Source: Paenibacillus sp. MAHUQ-63 (lineage in GTDB: Bacteria; Bacillota; Bacilli; Paenibacillales; NBRC-103111). Taken from it: 64,000 nucleotides of DNA. Every line of letters begins with the position of its first letter. Position 1 is the first letter of the stretch. The DNA lies in contig NZ_JARADB010000002.1 of NCBI RefSeq assembly GCF_028765165.1, forward strand, positions 1,547,146 through 1,611,145, written 5' to 3'. Positions 50,037-59,427 of the stretch are shown here, piece by piece. Under the pieces are notes generated by a model that was not told the origin of the DNA, made no database searches, and saw only the letters and a list, made by a program, of their open reading frames with translations. Position numbers and translations under genes: made by a program.

Positions 50037-50594
50037 TTGGAGGAAGAAATTTTGATCGGAGCGTTGTCCTGGCCTTTTCTGCGTTTATATTTGCTCGCTC
50101 TTCTCTTCTTCAGCGCCAATTCCATCCTGAATGTCATTATCCCTTTACGCGGGGGATCGCTTGGAGCCAGCAACTCTACGATTGGGTTGGTCATGGGGGC
50201 GTATATGTGTACGGCTATGATATTTCGCCCATGGGCAGGCGAGATCATCAAACGGCTTGGTCCGATAAAAATATTACGCATAATCCTGGTTATGAACGGA
50301 TGTGCGCTGCTCTTGTATCCGTTTAGCGGCTTGGGCGGCTTTCTGGTCGCGCGCATCCTGCAAGGAAGTTCAACGGCCTTATAAACGACATATTTAAGTT
50401 TTGTTTTGCCGCAGACGAGCCGCAATGTGCTCCTTGGTTTATTCATTGCTATGGCTGATTTAGGATTGTCTTTAGGTGGAGTTATCATGAGGCCGATTGC
50501 GGATGTTACTTCTTATTCATTTATGTATATGGTTTGTGCCGCGATGGGAGCGGCGATGATCGTTTTTTCCTATGATCGGCGAAACTGCAGATAA
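50037..50594 (+). pseudogene. Broken MFS exporter (CntE-like position)
   Basis: A first frame from TTG 50037 gives about 115 residues of an MFS transporter N-half (FLRLYLLALLFFSANSILNV, LRGGSLGASNSTIGLVMGAY, FRPWAGEIIKRLGPIKILRI, FLVARILQGSSTA) and stops at 50382-50384. Similarity resumes in another frame from about 50385 (TSRNVLLGLFIAMADLGLSL, GGVIMRPIADVTSYSFMYMV) and ends at 50594. Roughly half the expected 400 residues are missing. In cnt-type loci an MFS protein follows the ATPase and exports the metallophore, which fits the position 2 bases after the ATPase stop. Confidence 0.8.
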
Positions 50595-50709
50595 TTGTCG
50601 GGCCTCATTACGCTAATGGCAGGATCCTTCAATGGCACTACGATAAATCTCGTCCCTAAGATAGGGTTCTTATGCTAAAATTAGAGAAACAAGATAGGGA
50701 GGGATGGTA

Positions 50710-51039
50710 TTGTCTGAGGATTTTTATTGTGACGAGGTTTTAAGTGGTCGTACTTCCGTAAATAAAGTATTTGAGACGGATAACGTTCTTGCCTATCATC
50801 ATACTCGCCCTTTTTATCCCGTTCACATTGTTGCGATTCCCAAGAAGCACATCTCGTCACTGCTGACATTAGAAAAACACGACAATGAACTCTTCATTGA
50901 GCTGATGGACGTTGTTAAAAAAGTGGCATCACAAGTACAGTCCGAATATGGGGCATGTAGAGTATTGACGAATTTAGGAAAGTACCAAGACTCCAAACAT
51001 TTACATTTTCATATCTTCTACGGCGAACCATTAGGCTAA
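50710..51039 (+). CDS. HIT-family hydrolase
   Basis: 109 residues. Histidine triad H97-L-H99-F-H101 in SKHLHFHIFYGEPLG; also FYCDEVLSG, NVLAYHHTRPFYPVHIVAIPKKHISSLLTL. HIT proteins hydrolyse nucleotide conjugates. The family usually opens with two zinc-type CxxC cysteines; only one Cys is seen near the N-terminus (FYCDEV). TTG 50710 is 6 bases after GGGAGGG; ATG 50704 is directly on it. Confidence 0.88.
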   Translation: MSEDFYCDEVLSGRTSVNKVFETDNVLAYHHTRPFYPVHIVAIPKKHISSLLTLEKHDNELFIELMDVVKKVASQVQSEYGACRVLTNLGKYQDSKHLHFHIFYGEPLG

Positions 51040-51052
51040 ACGAAGTCTGGGT

Positions 51053-51450
51053 GACGGGACAATCGGCGGTACAGGACATTTTATTCATCCTAATGATTTT
51101 TCTCTATACCAGGGAGCTCAAGAAGCAATAAATGATCTGAAAGCAGCTGGTCTCAAGGTAATTGCATTTACAAATCAACACCGGATTTCCCGGGGGCAGG
51201 CAAGTTTTGATGATTTTCGAAATCAATTCACAGAAGGCTTGATTTGAAGTAATGTGCTGTGATAGGGGATGTCGGCGATACGGATATGTTAGCCGCACAT
51301 GCTGTTGGGGCAATGAAAATATTGGTTAAAACTGGCTGGGGAGAAGGATCCCTTCAGGACTATCGATTCAAATGGAAAGAAACCGAACCAGAGTATATAG
51401 CAGAGAATATTAATGATGCGGTGAAATGGATTTTGAAATATCATTCGTGA
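51053..51450 (+). pseudogene. Broken HAD-superfamily phosphatase
   Basis: First frame from 51053: DGTIGGTGHFIHPNDFSLYQ, AINDLKAAGLKVIAFTNQHR, RGQASFDDF and a stop near 51247; this is the N-terminal half of a histidinol-phosphatase-like HAD enzyme with the first catalytic Asp region cut. A second frame from 51259 gives VIGDVGDTDMLAAHAVGAMK, the C-terminal DxGDT motif region, to the stop at 51450. The central part, including the lysine loop, is deleted. Confidence 0.75.
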
Positions 51451-51466
51451 ATAACGTAGGACGAAT

Positions 51467-51508
51467 AATCAGGGAGCAGCTCGCCTCACGGCAGGCTGCT
51501 CCCTGATT
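51467..51508. terminator. Hairpin after the HAD remnant
   Basis: AATCAGGGAGCAG / CTGCTCCCTGATT, a perfect 13-bp stem around a 16-base loop. Confidence 0.65.
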
Positions 51509-52060
51509 TCGTTAACATACAAGGACTTCGTAATTTCTATTAGCCGGAAAAGACAATTCGAAGCAAGTCTTGAATCATAAGGCGAAGCTCATCCGAGCTC
51601 TTGGCGACAGTCTTATAACCGCACAATCAGGGGGTCCGTTCGTGGGCCATCGATCCTGTCATGGCTGCAAAGCTATGGAGCATTAGTGAAGATCTACTTC
51701 ACCTTCCTCATGGAACAATTCCGGAGAAATCATAAATGATCGCAGTGTGCCGCGGCAGCTTCTGCAGTAGAAAGCCAAAGATAGCCGGCGACACCAACAT
51801 AAATGTCTACAGATCCCCGTCATTCGGGGATTTTTTATTTCAAAGCATTTAAGGAAATGAGGGCATGCCTCGATTTTAGTTCATAAATGTATGATTTGTT
51901 CACTTCATGAAATCAGAAATATTCAGTATTTTATTGAATGTAGACTATGCTTGCGAGCACTTAGTCCCCTAGAATATAACCTGTGATGAAGGCGCTGCAC
52001 AAAATTTGAAGAGATGGAGGACGCTGCTCTTACTACTCAATTCAGCAAAGGAGAGGGAAA
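51509..52060. other. Decayed intergenic stretch
   Basis: No gene is supported here. 51651-51738 reads in one frame DPVMAAKLWSISEDLLHLPH before a stop, reminiscent of the C-terminal tail of short-chain dehydrogenases, and may be a leftover. ATCCCCG / CGGGGAT followed by TTTTTT at 51813-51836 is a clear terminator. The rest is A+T-rich upstream sequence of the next gene. Confidence 0.45.
51813..51836 (+). terminator. Intrinsic terminator in the decayed stretch
   Basis: ATCCCCG / CGGGGAT with a 5-base loop TCATT and a run of six T. Confidence 0.75.
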
Positions 52061-55000
52061 ATGGTACATAAAAAGTACAAGCTAATAGCATGCTTATTGC
52101 TGTCGACATTGTTAGTATCTCTTTGTCCATTCACATCCGTTTCAGCAGCCTCCGCGGCAACTGCGATTTATCTCCAAGATGATTTTGCGGATGGGGATTA
52201 TACGGCTAATCCCGTTTGGACACCAACCTCCGGAACGTGGAAAGTCAGCCCTGATCCAGCGGATGCCAGTAATAAGGCATTGAATCAGACGGACACCGGT
52301 GAAGGGATCATAACCGCAGGAGATTCTACGTGGGCGAATTCAACCGTTACGATGCGTTTCAACACAGGAGCAGGCGGGGCTTTTCCAGGTATTCTGGCAC
52401 GATTTCAGGACAATAGAAATTTTTATTATTTTCAAATGCAAACAACAAGTACTCTGGTTCTTTCCAAAAGGGTCAACGGTACGGACACGGTGATAAAAAG
52501 TCAAAGTTATGCACTTAGCAAAAATGCATGGTATACGTTAAAAATGGCAGTGGTCGGCAATTCCATTAGATGCTATATCGTGAATAATGGAATAGATAAG
52601 CTTATTTTTACCGAAACAGATTCGACCTTCACGAATGGCAAAATAGGAATTCGAAATAAATGGCAGTCCGTTTATGTAGATGATATTAAGGTAACAGACG
52701 CGCCGCCAGTCAATACTTCGGTCATTCAATCCGACTCCCAGACGAATTCCTCTATCTCAATAGGCTGGGCTCCGGTTGAAGGAGCAACAAGCTATAATAT
52801 TTACCGCTCAACGACATCAGGCAGTGGTTATACGTTTGTTGCCAACAGCCCGATTAACAGCTATATAGATTCGGGGCTGCTCTTTGATACAGCCTATTAT
52901 TATAGAATCGCCTATTTATATGGAGGGTTGACGGAATCTCAATGGTCGTCTGAACGAAGTGTAAGGACGACCCCCGCGCCGCCTTCGGCTCCTACAGGGC
53001 AGACGGCTGCTGCCGTGAACTCGTCAAAAATCAATTTGAGCTGGACAGCAGCTGCTAAAGCAACCGGCTATAGGGTATATCGTTCATCAGCCGGCGAGAA
53101 TACGTTCACCATTGTGTATGATGGAGCTGCGTTAAGCTACTCGGACACAGGACTAACACCAAACACAACCTATCATTATCAGATAACAGCTTACAATGCG
53201 ATCGGGGAATCAGCAGCCGCTTCTGCACAGGCTGTTACCTATCGGTATGATGCTCCAGGCAGCTTTGCAGCTGCTTCAATTTCGGATACATCCGTGAAAT
53301 TAACTTGGGACAACGTGCAGGGGACGTCAGTAACCTATCTGATTAGCAGGTCCTCAAGCGCTGCCGGTACCTATAATCAGGTTTACAGCGGCACGGATAT
53401 GGAATTTACAGATACGGGATTAACACAAGGTACAGGTTATTTTTATAAAATCAATGCGGTTATCGACGGGGTTCCTTCATCTTCCTCCGAGCCTCTAGGT
53501 GTAGGCACTGTGAGAACTGCAATTACGCCTGGAACGGTATGGGCAAGCACGAATGGCAATCCGATTGATGCACATGGACCAGGGTTCATGTATGATCAAA
53601 AAACCAAAAAATACTACTGGTATGGCGAATATCATATCGGTGCGTGGCCTTCGGCGGGGGTGAGAGTCTACTCTTCCACGGATCTTTACAATTGGACTGA
53701 CGAAGGTATGGCCTTAACGATGGTGAAATCCATGAGCGATTTTACAGACGATCCGTTCATCTCTAAACTTTATGCCGGCCGGACCGATACGTTAAATATC
53801 TGGGCTGATATCCGAACAGGCCGAATCATTGAAAGACCAAAAGTGATTTATAATGATAAAACAAAGAAATATGTCATGTGGGCTCATATTGACGGAGATA
53901 AAGACCCTTATAATAACAACGCCAACTATGGAAAAGCGCAAGCGGGTTATGCGATTAGTGATTCGCCTACGGGTCCGTTCATCTACCAGAAGAGCTACCG
54001 TATGGATCAGGCTCCACCGGGTCAGATCGATTATCAGCCTGGCAACCCAGGCATGGCACGCGATATGAATTTGTTTAAAGATGACGACGGTACGGCCTAT
54101 CTCATCTATTCCAGCGAAGAGAATCTGACTATCTACATTTCCAAGCTGTTGGATGATTATTCGGATGTTGTGGGTTGGCACAAGGACGGCAATGTCGATG
54201 CGAATGGTCGACCTGTTCGTGATACAAGCTATAAGGCAGTTTACGGCCAAGACTATGTTAGAGTTTTCCCAGGTTCGCAGCGTGAGGCTCCAGTCATATT
54301 CAAATATAACGGAAAATACTATATGTTAACCTCCGGTGCGACAGGGTGGTCTTCGAACGAAAATAAATTCAGCGTTGCCGATCAAATGTTTGGGCCATGG
54401 TCAGCTCCGGTCAATCCATTTGTCAGAACATCATCATCGGATCCGGATCCTATGACAGCTTTTAAATCTCAAACAGCATCTGTTATTCCTGTTGACCCAG
54501 CGAAAGGGAAATTTATCTACGTGGGGGATGATTGGAATGGCGGACAATTTACGACGAACGGTGGGGCCAAATATGTATGGCTGCCGATCGAATTTGGTCA
54601 AGGTACGGATATTTCCATTCGCTGGCACAGCAGTTGGTCTACTGCATTATTAGACAGTATGGGGAAAATGGACACAAACCTTCAACTGCCTGAGGCTGTA
54701 GCAACCGGAACCGTATTGGATTTACCCAGCCAAATTGAAGTTATTCCAAGCGGCGCGGCAGCAGCAACGGCAACTTCTGTTACTTGGTCAGTGAACTCGC
54801 TGCCAATAACGGCGAATACATTTGCGCTTCCGGGTGTTTATACACTACAGGCCACACTTCCGCAGTTTAACAATAAAATGTTGCGTTTTAACATTTACGC
54901 AGTTCCTGATAAGACCATCTATGCTGTTAACAGCGGCGGTTATGCAACAAGTGATTACAGCCTAATGACGTCCTACCTGCAGGACACACTTGTGAATCAT

Positions 55001-56479
55001 AATGTTGTTGAACAAGCGTATAATTCGGCTGATTCAGTGCCTTGGGGTTATGTAGGAACGAATTCTAATCCTGCAGGCTCGGCCAGTAGCGATATGTTTT
55101 CAACACTCCGCTATTTGAATGGCGGCAATGTAAGCAACTCTCCGGCAGGTACGGACTTGACTTACAAGTTTACGGTTAAGAATGGGACCTACACCGTGTA
55201 TACGGGCTTTAATGATATTTGGAATAATACAACTAGAAAAGCGGACTTATATATAAATGGGATTAAAAAGAATGCGATCACGTTTATATCCAATACGGTC
55301 TATGGCCATACGGTTAATGTAACGGACGGTACGCTCACCGTAACCGTGAGAAATACGGCGTCGCAGGATCCATTGATCAACTGGATGATGATTGTTGACG
55401 ATTCCCAGACTCATAATCCCTTCAGGGGGCTTAAGGTAGATTCGACAACTTCCAATTCTGCCGCACTCTCCTGGCAAAAAGCTTTAGGAGCTACGTCCTA
55501 TACGCTCTACAGATCAAGTCGCCCAGATGGAACTTATTCGCCTATATATCAAGGGAAATTAACATCCTTCACGGACAGCGGGATTGATCCTTCCGTTACC
55601 TACTACTACAAGGTCAGCCATACAAGCTTATCTGCAGAATCATCCATGTCTGATTCCGTTTCGCTATTATTGGATCAAACGAAGCCGGTTACCGAGCTTG
55701 TCGTGGCAGGAACCTCTCATAATGGATGGAACAACAGTGATATCGTAACACTACACGCATCGGATGATATGTCCGGCGTAGAGAAGACCCAGTACAAACT
55801 CAGTGAGAGTGAAGAATGGACGGATTATGACGGACCGTTTGCGCTGCCCAATGACGGAACCTATACCATACAGTATCGTTCCGCAGATAAGGCGGGAAAT
55901 GTGGAGGACGCCAAGCTGCAGACTGTAAAGGTTGATACAACGCTGCCTGACATAAAATTTGTCATCAATGGGAAGGAATTAATCGAGGGGGACTCCTTCG
56001 ACGACAATCTGCCTTTAACCATTCAGGTATCTGATCAACTATCAGGTGTAGCTTCCGCCAGCATCAGCGTCAGTGATGCTGTATATGCGATAGATCTGGC
56101 TAAAGGAACAAGCATCGTCGTCGATTTCACAGGGAAGGTTAACAGCTATTCGGCAGCTATCGTGATTGAAGATTTTGCTGGCAATAAGCTTCAAAAGAAT
56201 TTCCAATTCAATGTGACAACCAGCATAAAGGCTATGAATGATTTGTTGAGTCGCTATCAACCGCTCCTTAACAATGCATTAACATCTCAACTGAGCAATG
56301 CTCTTAGTCAAGCGCAGCATCAACTGACTAAGAATCGGCGGGATCAGGCTGCAAAGCATATGCAGGACTTCGTGAAACATCTTAACAATCCATCTTTAGG
56401 AATAAATGTAGACAGTAGCGTTAAGGTTATTCTCCAAGCAGATGCAAATGCATTGATCGAACTATGGTCAACGCAATAA
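52061..56479 (+). CDS. Secreted multidomain GH43-type glycosidase with FN3, Ig-like and FIMAH domains
   Basis: 1472 residues. Signal peptide to SVSA-AS (about 30). About 38-215 a concanavalin-like sandwich (DDFADGDYTANPVW, YVDDIKVTDA). Three FN3 domains (about 222-485). GH43 propeller about 490-870: base D503 (GNPIDAHGPGFMYD), D668 (ARDMNLFKDDDG) and acid E742 (SQREAPVIFKYNGKYYML), close to exo-beta-1,3-galactanase-like subfamilies. Then an Ig-like domain, a malectin-like carbohydrate-binding domain (about 950-1125), FN3, an OmpL47-type Ig domain (SDDMSGVEKTQYKLSESEEW), another Ig-like domain and a C-terminal FIMAH domain (LSNALSQAQHQL-RRDQAAKHMQDFVKHL). ATG 52061 has GGAGAGGG 5 bases upstream. 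Probably cleaves arabinogalactan-type side chains. Confidence 0.87.
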   Translation: MVHKKYKLIACLLLSTLLVSLCPFTSVSAASAATAIYLQDDFADGDYTANPVWTPTSGTWKVSPDPADASNKALNQTDTGEGIITAGDSTWANSTVTMRFNTGAGGAFPGILARFQDNRNFYYFQMQTTSTLVLSKRVNGTDTVIKSQSYALSKNAWYTLKMAVVGNSIRCYIVNNGIDKLIFTETDSTFTNGKIGIRNKWQSVYVDDIKVTDAPPVNTSVIQSDSQTNSSISIGWAPVEGATSYNIYRSTTSGSGYTFVANSPINSYIDSGLLFDTAYYYRIAYLYGGLTESQWSSERSVRTTPAPPSAPTGQTAAAVNSSKINLSWTAAAKATGYRVYRSSAGENTFTIVYDGAALSYSDTGLTPNTTYHYQITAYNAIGESAAASAQAVTYRYDAPGSFAAASISDTSVKLTWDNVQGTSVTYLISRSSSAAGTYNQVYSGTDMEFTDTGLTQGTGYFYKINAVIDGVPSSSSEPLGVGTVRTAITPGTVWASTNGNPIDAHGPGFMYDQKTKKYYWYGEYHIGAWPSAGVRVYSSTDLYNWTDEGMALTMVKSMSDFTDDPFISKLYAGRTDTLNIWADIRTGRIIERPKVIYNDKTKKYVMWAHIDGDKDPYNNNANYGKAQAGYAISDSPTGPFIYQKSYRMDQAPPGQIDYQPGNPGMARDMNLFKDDDGTAYLIYSSEENLTIYISKLLDDYSDVVGWHKDGNVDANGRPVRDTSYKAVYGQDYVRVFPGSQREAPVIFKYNGKYYMLTSGATGWSSNENKFSVADQMFGPWSAPVNPFVRTSSSDPDPMTAFKSQTASVIPVDPAKGKFIYVGDDWNGGQFTTNGGAKYVWLPIEFGQGTDISIRWHSSWSTALLDSMGKMDTNLQLPEAVATGTVLDLPSQIEVIPSGAAAATATSVTWSVNSLPITANTFALPGVYTLQATLPQFNNKMLRFNIYAVPDKTIYAVNSGGYATSDYSLMTSYLQDTLVNHNVVEQAYNSADSVPWGYVGTNSNPAGSASSDMFSTLRYLNGGNVSNSPAGTDLTYKFTVKNGTYTVYTGFNDIWNNTTRKADLYINGIKKNAITFISNTVYGHTVNVTDGTLTVTVRNTASQDPLINWMMIVDDSQTHNPFRGLKVDSTTSNSAALSWQKALGATSYTLYRSSRPDGTYSPIYQGKLTSFTDSGIDPSVTYYYKVSHTSLSAESSMSDSVSLLLDQTKPVTELVVAGTSHNGWNNSDIVTLHASDDMSGVEKTQYKLSESEEWTDYDGPFALPNDGTYTIQYRSADKAGNVEDAKLQTVKVDTTLPDIKFVINGKELIEGDSFDDNLPLTIQVSDQLSGVASASISVSDAVYAIDLAKGTSIVVDFTGKVNSYSAAIVIEDFAGNKLQKNFQFNVTTSIKAMNDLLSRYQPLLNNALTSQLSNALSQAQHQLTKNRRDQAAKHMQDFVKHLNNPSLGINVDSSVKVILQADANALIELWSTQ

Positions 56480-56483
56480 GATT

Positions 56484-56519
56484 ACAGAAAAGTCGCCTGT
56501 GTCGGGCGGCTTTTCTGTT
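56484..56519 (+). terminator. Intrinsic terminator after GH43
   Basis: ACAGAAAAGTCGCC / GGGCGGCTTTTCTGT, about 13 paired bases with one G-U and a short loop. Confidence 0.75.
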
Positions 56520-56736
56520 ATTTTGAGATTATCGTAATTTCGGTTAGCCCATCTTAAAAAATGATTAGCGTAAAAAATAAGGAAGGATTACCTAGTTAAA
56601 AGCTACATATTTCCAACTGACAGGATACATGTAATAGTAAGAACAGCAAGATTGAGCGATGAACTCTGATATCAGCAGATTCATCTTTGTCAGCCTTTCG
56701 CTATTGTGCATTCCATTTCAAGGAGGTAACAGAGGT

Positions 56737-58353
56737 ATGATCGAGGTCACGAGAAAAAGATGGTTATCGATAGGGACTGCGGGTATATTGTCCCTCGCTG
56801 TTCTCGCCGGTTGCAGCACCACTTCCACCACGACAGAAAAAACGTCTACCGATCAGCAAAAAGCTGCAGAGCCGCCAAGTTTGCAAACGCTTTCTTATTG
56901 GGTGCCTTTAGCAAGTAACGTTGCGGCAACGCTCAAGAGCTTTGGCGACATGACGGTTTACCAGGAATTACAGAAAAAAACCGGGGTCACTGTTACGTTC
57001 CAACATCCGCCGGTAGGACAAGAGAAAGATCAGTTCAATTTGATGATAACAAGCAACAAGCTGCCGGATGTGATTGAATATGGCTGGACGGGCTATCCCG
57101 GCGGTCCGGAGAAAGCCATCAAGGACGGTAAGATTATTAAGCTTAACGATATAATTGCCAAAAACGCACCGAATTTGAAGAAGATTTTGGACACCAATCC
57201 GGAATGGAAGAAGATGATCGTAACCGACGATGGCAGTATCTACGGCTTTCCTTTCCTGCGCGGCGATGATTACTTGCTCGTCAGTAACGGGATCGCTTTA
57301 CGCAAAGACTGGCTGGATAAGCTGAACCTGAAGATGCCGGAAACACTGGATGACTGGCATAACGTGCTGACGGCGATCAAGAAGACCGACTTGAACGGCA
57401 ATGGCAAGGCGGACGAGATCCCGCTGCTGATTAGCAAAGGGGATATGACCGGCTCAATTCCGTTCCTGGGCTCGTTCGGAGTCAATTACGAGTTCTACCA
57501 GGTGAACGGCAAAGTGAGTTACGGTCCGACTCAACCGGAGTATAAACAGTTTCTGACTTTGATGAATCAATGGTACAAGGAAGGGCTCTTGGATCCTGAT
57601 TTCGCTGTGACGGACAACAAGGTGAAGGACGCCAAAATAACGGGCAACCAGCTGTTCGCAACCACTATGAGCACAGGCTCCGGGATCGGTAACTATACGA
57701 CGCTCGTAGGCAACAAAATTCCGGGCTTCAAGCTCGTTGCCTCGCCTTTCCCTGTTGTCAAAGCCGGGGATAAAAGGATGTGGAACGCCAAGACATACAA
57801 CTACTCCGGCGGGATTGCAGCAGCGATCACCACCTCGAACACGAATCCGGAAGGGACGGCCAAATGGCTTGATTTCGCCTACAGCGAAGAAGGCAAAATG
57901 CTGTTCAATTTTGGAGTGGAGGACGTCTCCTATAAGAATGTCAATGGCTATCCGACCTATACGGATTCCATCATGAAGCCTAAGGACACGTCCGTCGCAT
58001 TCGCGATGGCTCGTCATGTACGCGCCAACTTCAACGGACCGTTCGTGCAAGACAAACGGTACATGGAGCAGTACGCTGCACTGCCTGAACAGAAGGACTC
58101 CATCAAGATTTGGTCCGATGCCACGAATGAAAGAAGGATGCCTCAGGTTACGCCGACGGCGAGCGAGAGCAGCAAGTTCGCTTCGGCCATGAATGACATC
58201 AACACATATAAGGACGAGATGTTCAACAAATTTATTATGGGGGCGGAGCCGCTTGATAATTTTGACAAATATGTCAAGACGATTGAAGGGATGGGACTCC
58301 AAGAGGCCATTAAAATTCAACAGGCTGCTTTAGAACGTTATAATAAACGCTAG
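56737..58353 (+). CDS. Sugar-binding lipoprotein of ABC transporter (LplA/YtcQ-like)
   Basis: 538 residues. Lipobox LAGC with Cys26 and a Thr/Ser linker. Long type-1 extracellular solute-binding protein: LQTLSYWVPLASNVAATLKSFGDMTVYQELQKKTGVTVTFQHPP, NKLPDVIEYGWTGYPGGPEKAI, GIALRKDWLDKLNLKMPETLDDWHNVLTAIKKTDLNGNGKADEIPLL. The last has a DxNxNGxxDE calcium-type loop typical of this subfamily. ATG 56737 has AAGGAGG 10 bases upstream. Works with the two permeases that follow; no ATPase is encoded here. Likely imports oligosaccharides released by the GH43 protein. Confidence 0.92.
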   Translation: MIEVTRKRWLSIGTAGILSLAVLAGCSTTSTTTEKTSTDQQKAAEPPSLQTLSYWVPLASNVAATLKSFGDMTVYQELQKKTGVTVTFQHPPVGQEKDQFNLMITSNKLPDVIEYGWTGYPGGPEKAIKDGKIIKLNDIIAKNAPNLKKILDTNPEWKKMIVTDDGSIYGFPFLRGDDYLLVSNGIALRKDWLDKLNLKMPETLDDWHNVLTAIKKTDLNGNGKADEIPLLISKGDMTGSIPFLGSFGVNYEFYQVNGKVSYGPTQPEYKQFLTLMNQWYKEGLLDPDFAVTDNKVKDAKITGNQLFATTMSTGSGIGNYTTLVGNKIPGFKLVASPFPVVKAGDKRMWNAKTYNYSGGIAAAITTSNTNPEGTAKWLDFAYSEEGKMLFNFGVEDVSYKNVNGYPTYTDSIMKPKDTSVAFAMARHVRANFNGPFVQDKRYMEQYAALPEQKDSIKIWSDATNERRMPQVTPTASESSKFASAMNDINTYKDEMFNKFIMGAEPLDNFDKYVKTIEGMGLQEAIKIQQAALERYNKR

Positions 58354-58443
58354 CTTTGAGCGGATCAGTGAAAGGTGCTTATCAGGGAGATGACCCGTTC
58401 ATCTCTCTCTGACCATTTCATAGCGAAGAAGGAGGCATCGCGC

Positions 58444-59409
58444 TTGGAGACAATCAACACCGCCGCAAGCAGGGCCAGGAAGAAGGCTGCTTCTAGAAGG
58501 AGCTTATGGATAACTATCATGAGCGACCTAAGACGCAACAAGCTTTTATATTTGATGGTACTTCCGGTCATCGCCTATTATGTGATTTTTGATTACGGGC
58601 CCATGTACGGTCTTCAAATCGCATTCAAGGACTTCAGTCCTGGTGCCGGCATTTGGGGCAGTCCATGGGTCGGATTTGATCATTTTATTGAATTTTTTCA
58701 AAGCTATTATTTTTGGAGAATCATCCGCAACACCTTGCTCATCAATGTGTACGAGTTAATTTTCGGTTTTCCCGCCCCGATCATTCTTGCTTTGTTATTG
58801 AATGAATTGCGGAAGCAGGCGTTCAAACGAATTGTCCAAACGATCACCTATTTGCCTCATTTTATATCGGTTGTCGTGATTGTCGGCATGTTGGTCGATT
58901 TTTTGGCGAGAGACGGTGTTGTGAACCAATTGCTGTCCTTGCTGAATGTGACATCCAAGTCCTATTTATCCGAGCCGGAATGGTTTCGTTTTATTTATAT
59001 TTCATCCGGCATATGGCAGCAGGTCGGATGGGGTTCCATTATTTATTTGGCCGCATTGTCGGCTATCGATCCATCGCTGTATGAAGCTGCCAAAGTGGAC
59101 GGAGCGAGCAGGTGGAAACAAGTCATCCACATCAGCATTCCAGGCATTATGCCGACGATCATTATTTTGTTCATATTGAAGATGGGTTCGATGATGTCCG
59201 TCGGCAGCGAAAAAATATTGCTTATGTACAATCCGTTGACCTACGATACAGCTGACGTTATTTCGACCTTCGTCTACCGGAAAGGGATATTGGAAGCAAG
59301 CTACAGCTATACGACAGCCGTAGGACTATTTAACGCCATTATTGCTTTTACCCTTCTGATTATTTCCAACAACATAAGCAAGCGGGTAAGCGAGACCAAA
59401 TTGTGGTGA
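58444..59409 (+). CDS. Sugar ABC transporter permease (LplB-like)
   Basis: 321 residues, six membrane helices. LplB pattern: LRRNKLLYLMVLPVIAYYVIFDYGPMYGLQIAFKDFSPGAGIWGSPWVGFDHFIEFF near the N-terminus, EAA loop SLYEAAKVDGASRWKQVIHISIPGIMP (about 218-244), and end VGLFNAIIAFTLLIISNNISKRVSETKLW. TTG 58444 follows AAGGAGG by 9 bases and gives the usual length; upstream in-frame starts lack a ribosome binding site. Pairs with the permease at 59428. Confidence 0.9.
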   Translation: METINTAASRARKKAASRRSLWITIMSDLRRNKLLYLMVLPVIAYYVIFDYGPMYGLQIAFKDFSPGAGIWGSPWVGFDHFIEFFQSYYFWRIIRNTLLINVYELIFGFPAPIILALLLNELRKQAFKRIVQTITYLPHFISVVVIVGMLVDFLARDGVVNQLLSLLNVTSKSYLSEPEWFRFIYISSGIWQQVGWGSIIYLAALSAIDPSLYEAAKVDGASRWKQVIHISIPGIMPTIIILFILKMGSMMSVGSEKILLMYNPLTYDTADVISTFVYRKGILEASYSYTTAVGLFNAIIAFTLLIISNNISKRVSETKLW

Positions 59410-59427
59410 CCAAGGGGGAGAAGCAGG

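Noticed and set aside
50406-50594. A separate small membrane protein
   Set aside because: It continues the MFS similarity in a shifted frame and has no start site of its own.
51259-51450. A separate 63-codon gene
   Set aside because: Its DxGDT-type motif is the C-terminal end of a HAD phosphatase, so it is counted as part of the pseudogene.
57454-58320. Minus-strand ORF of 288 codons opposite the binding lipoprotein
   Set aside because: Arg/His-rich translation typical of an antisense shadow; the plus-strand lipoprotein is certain.
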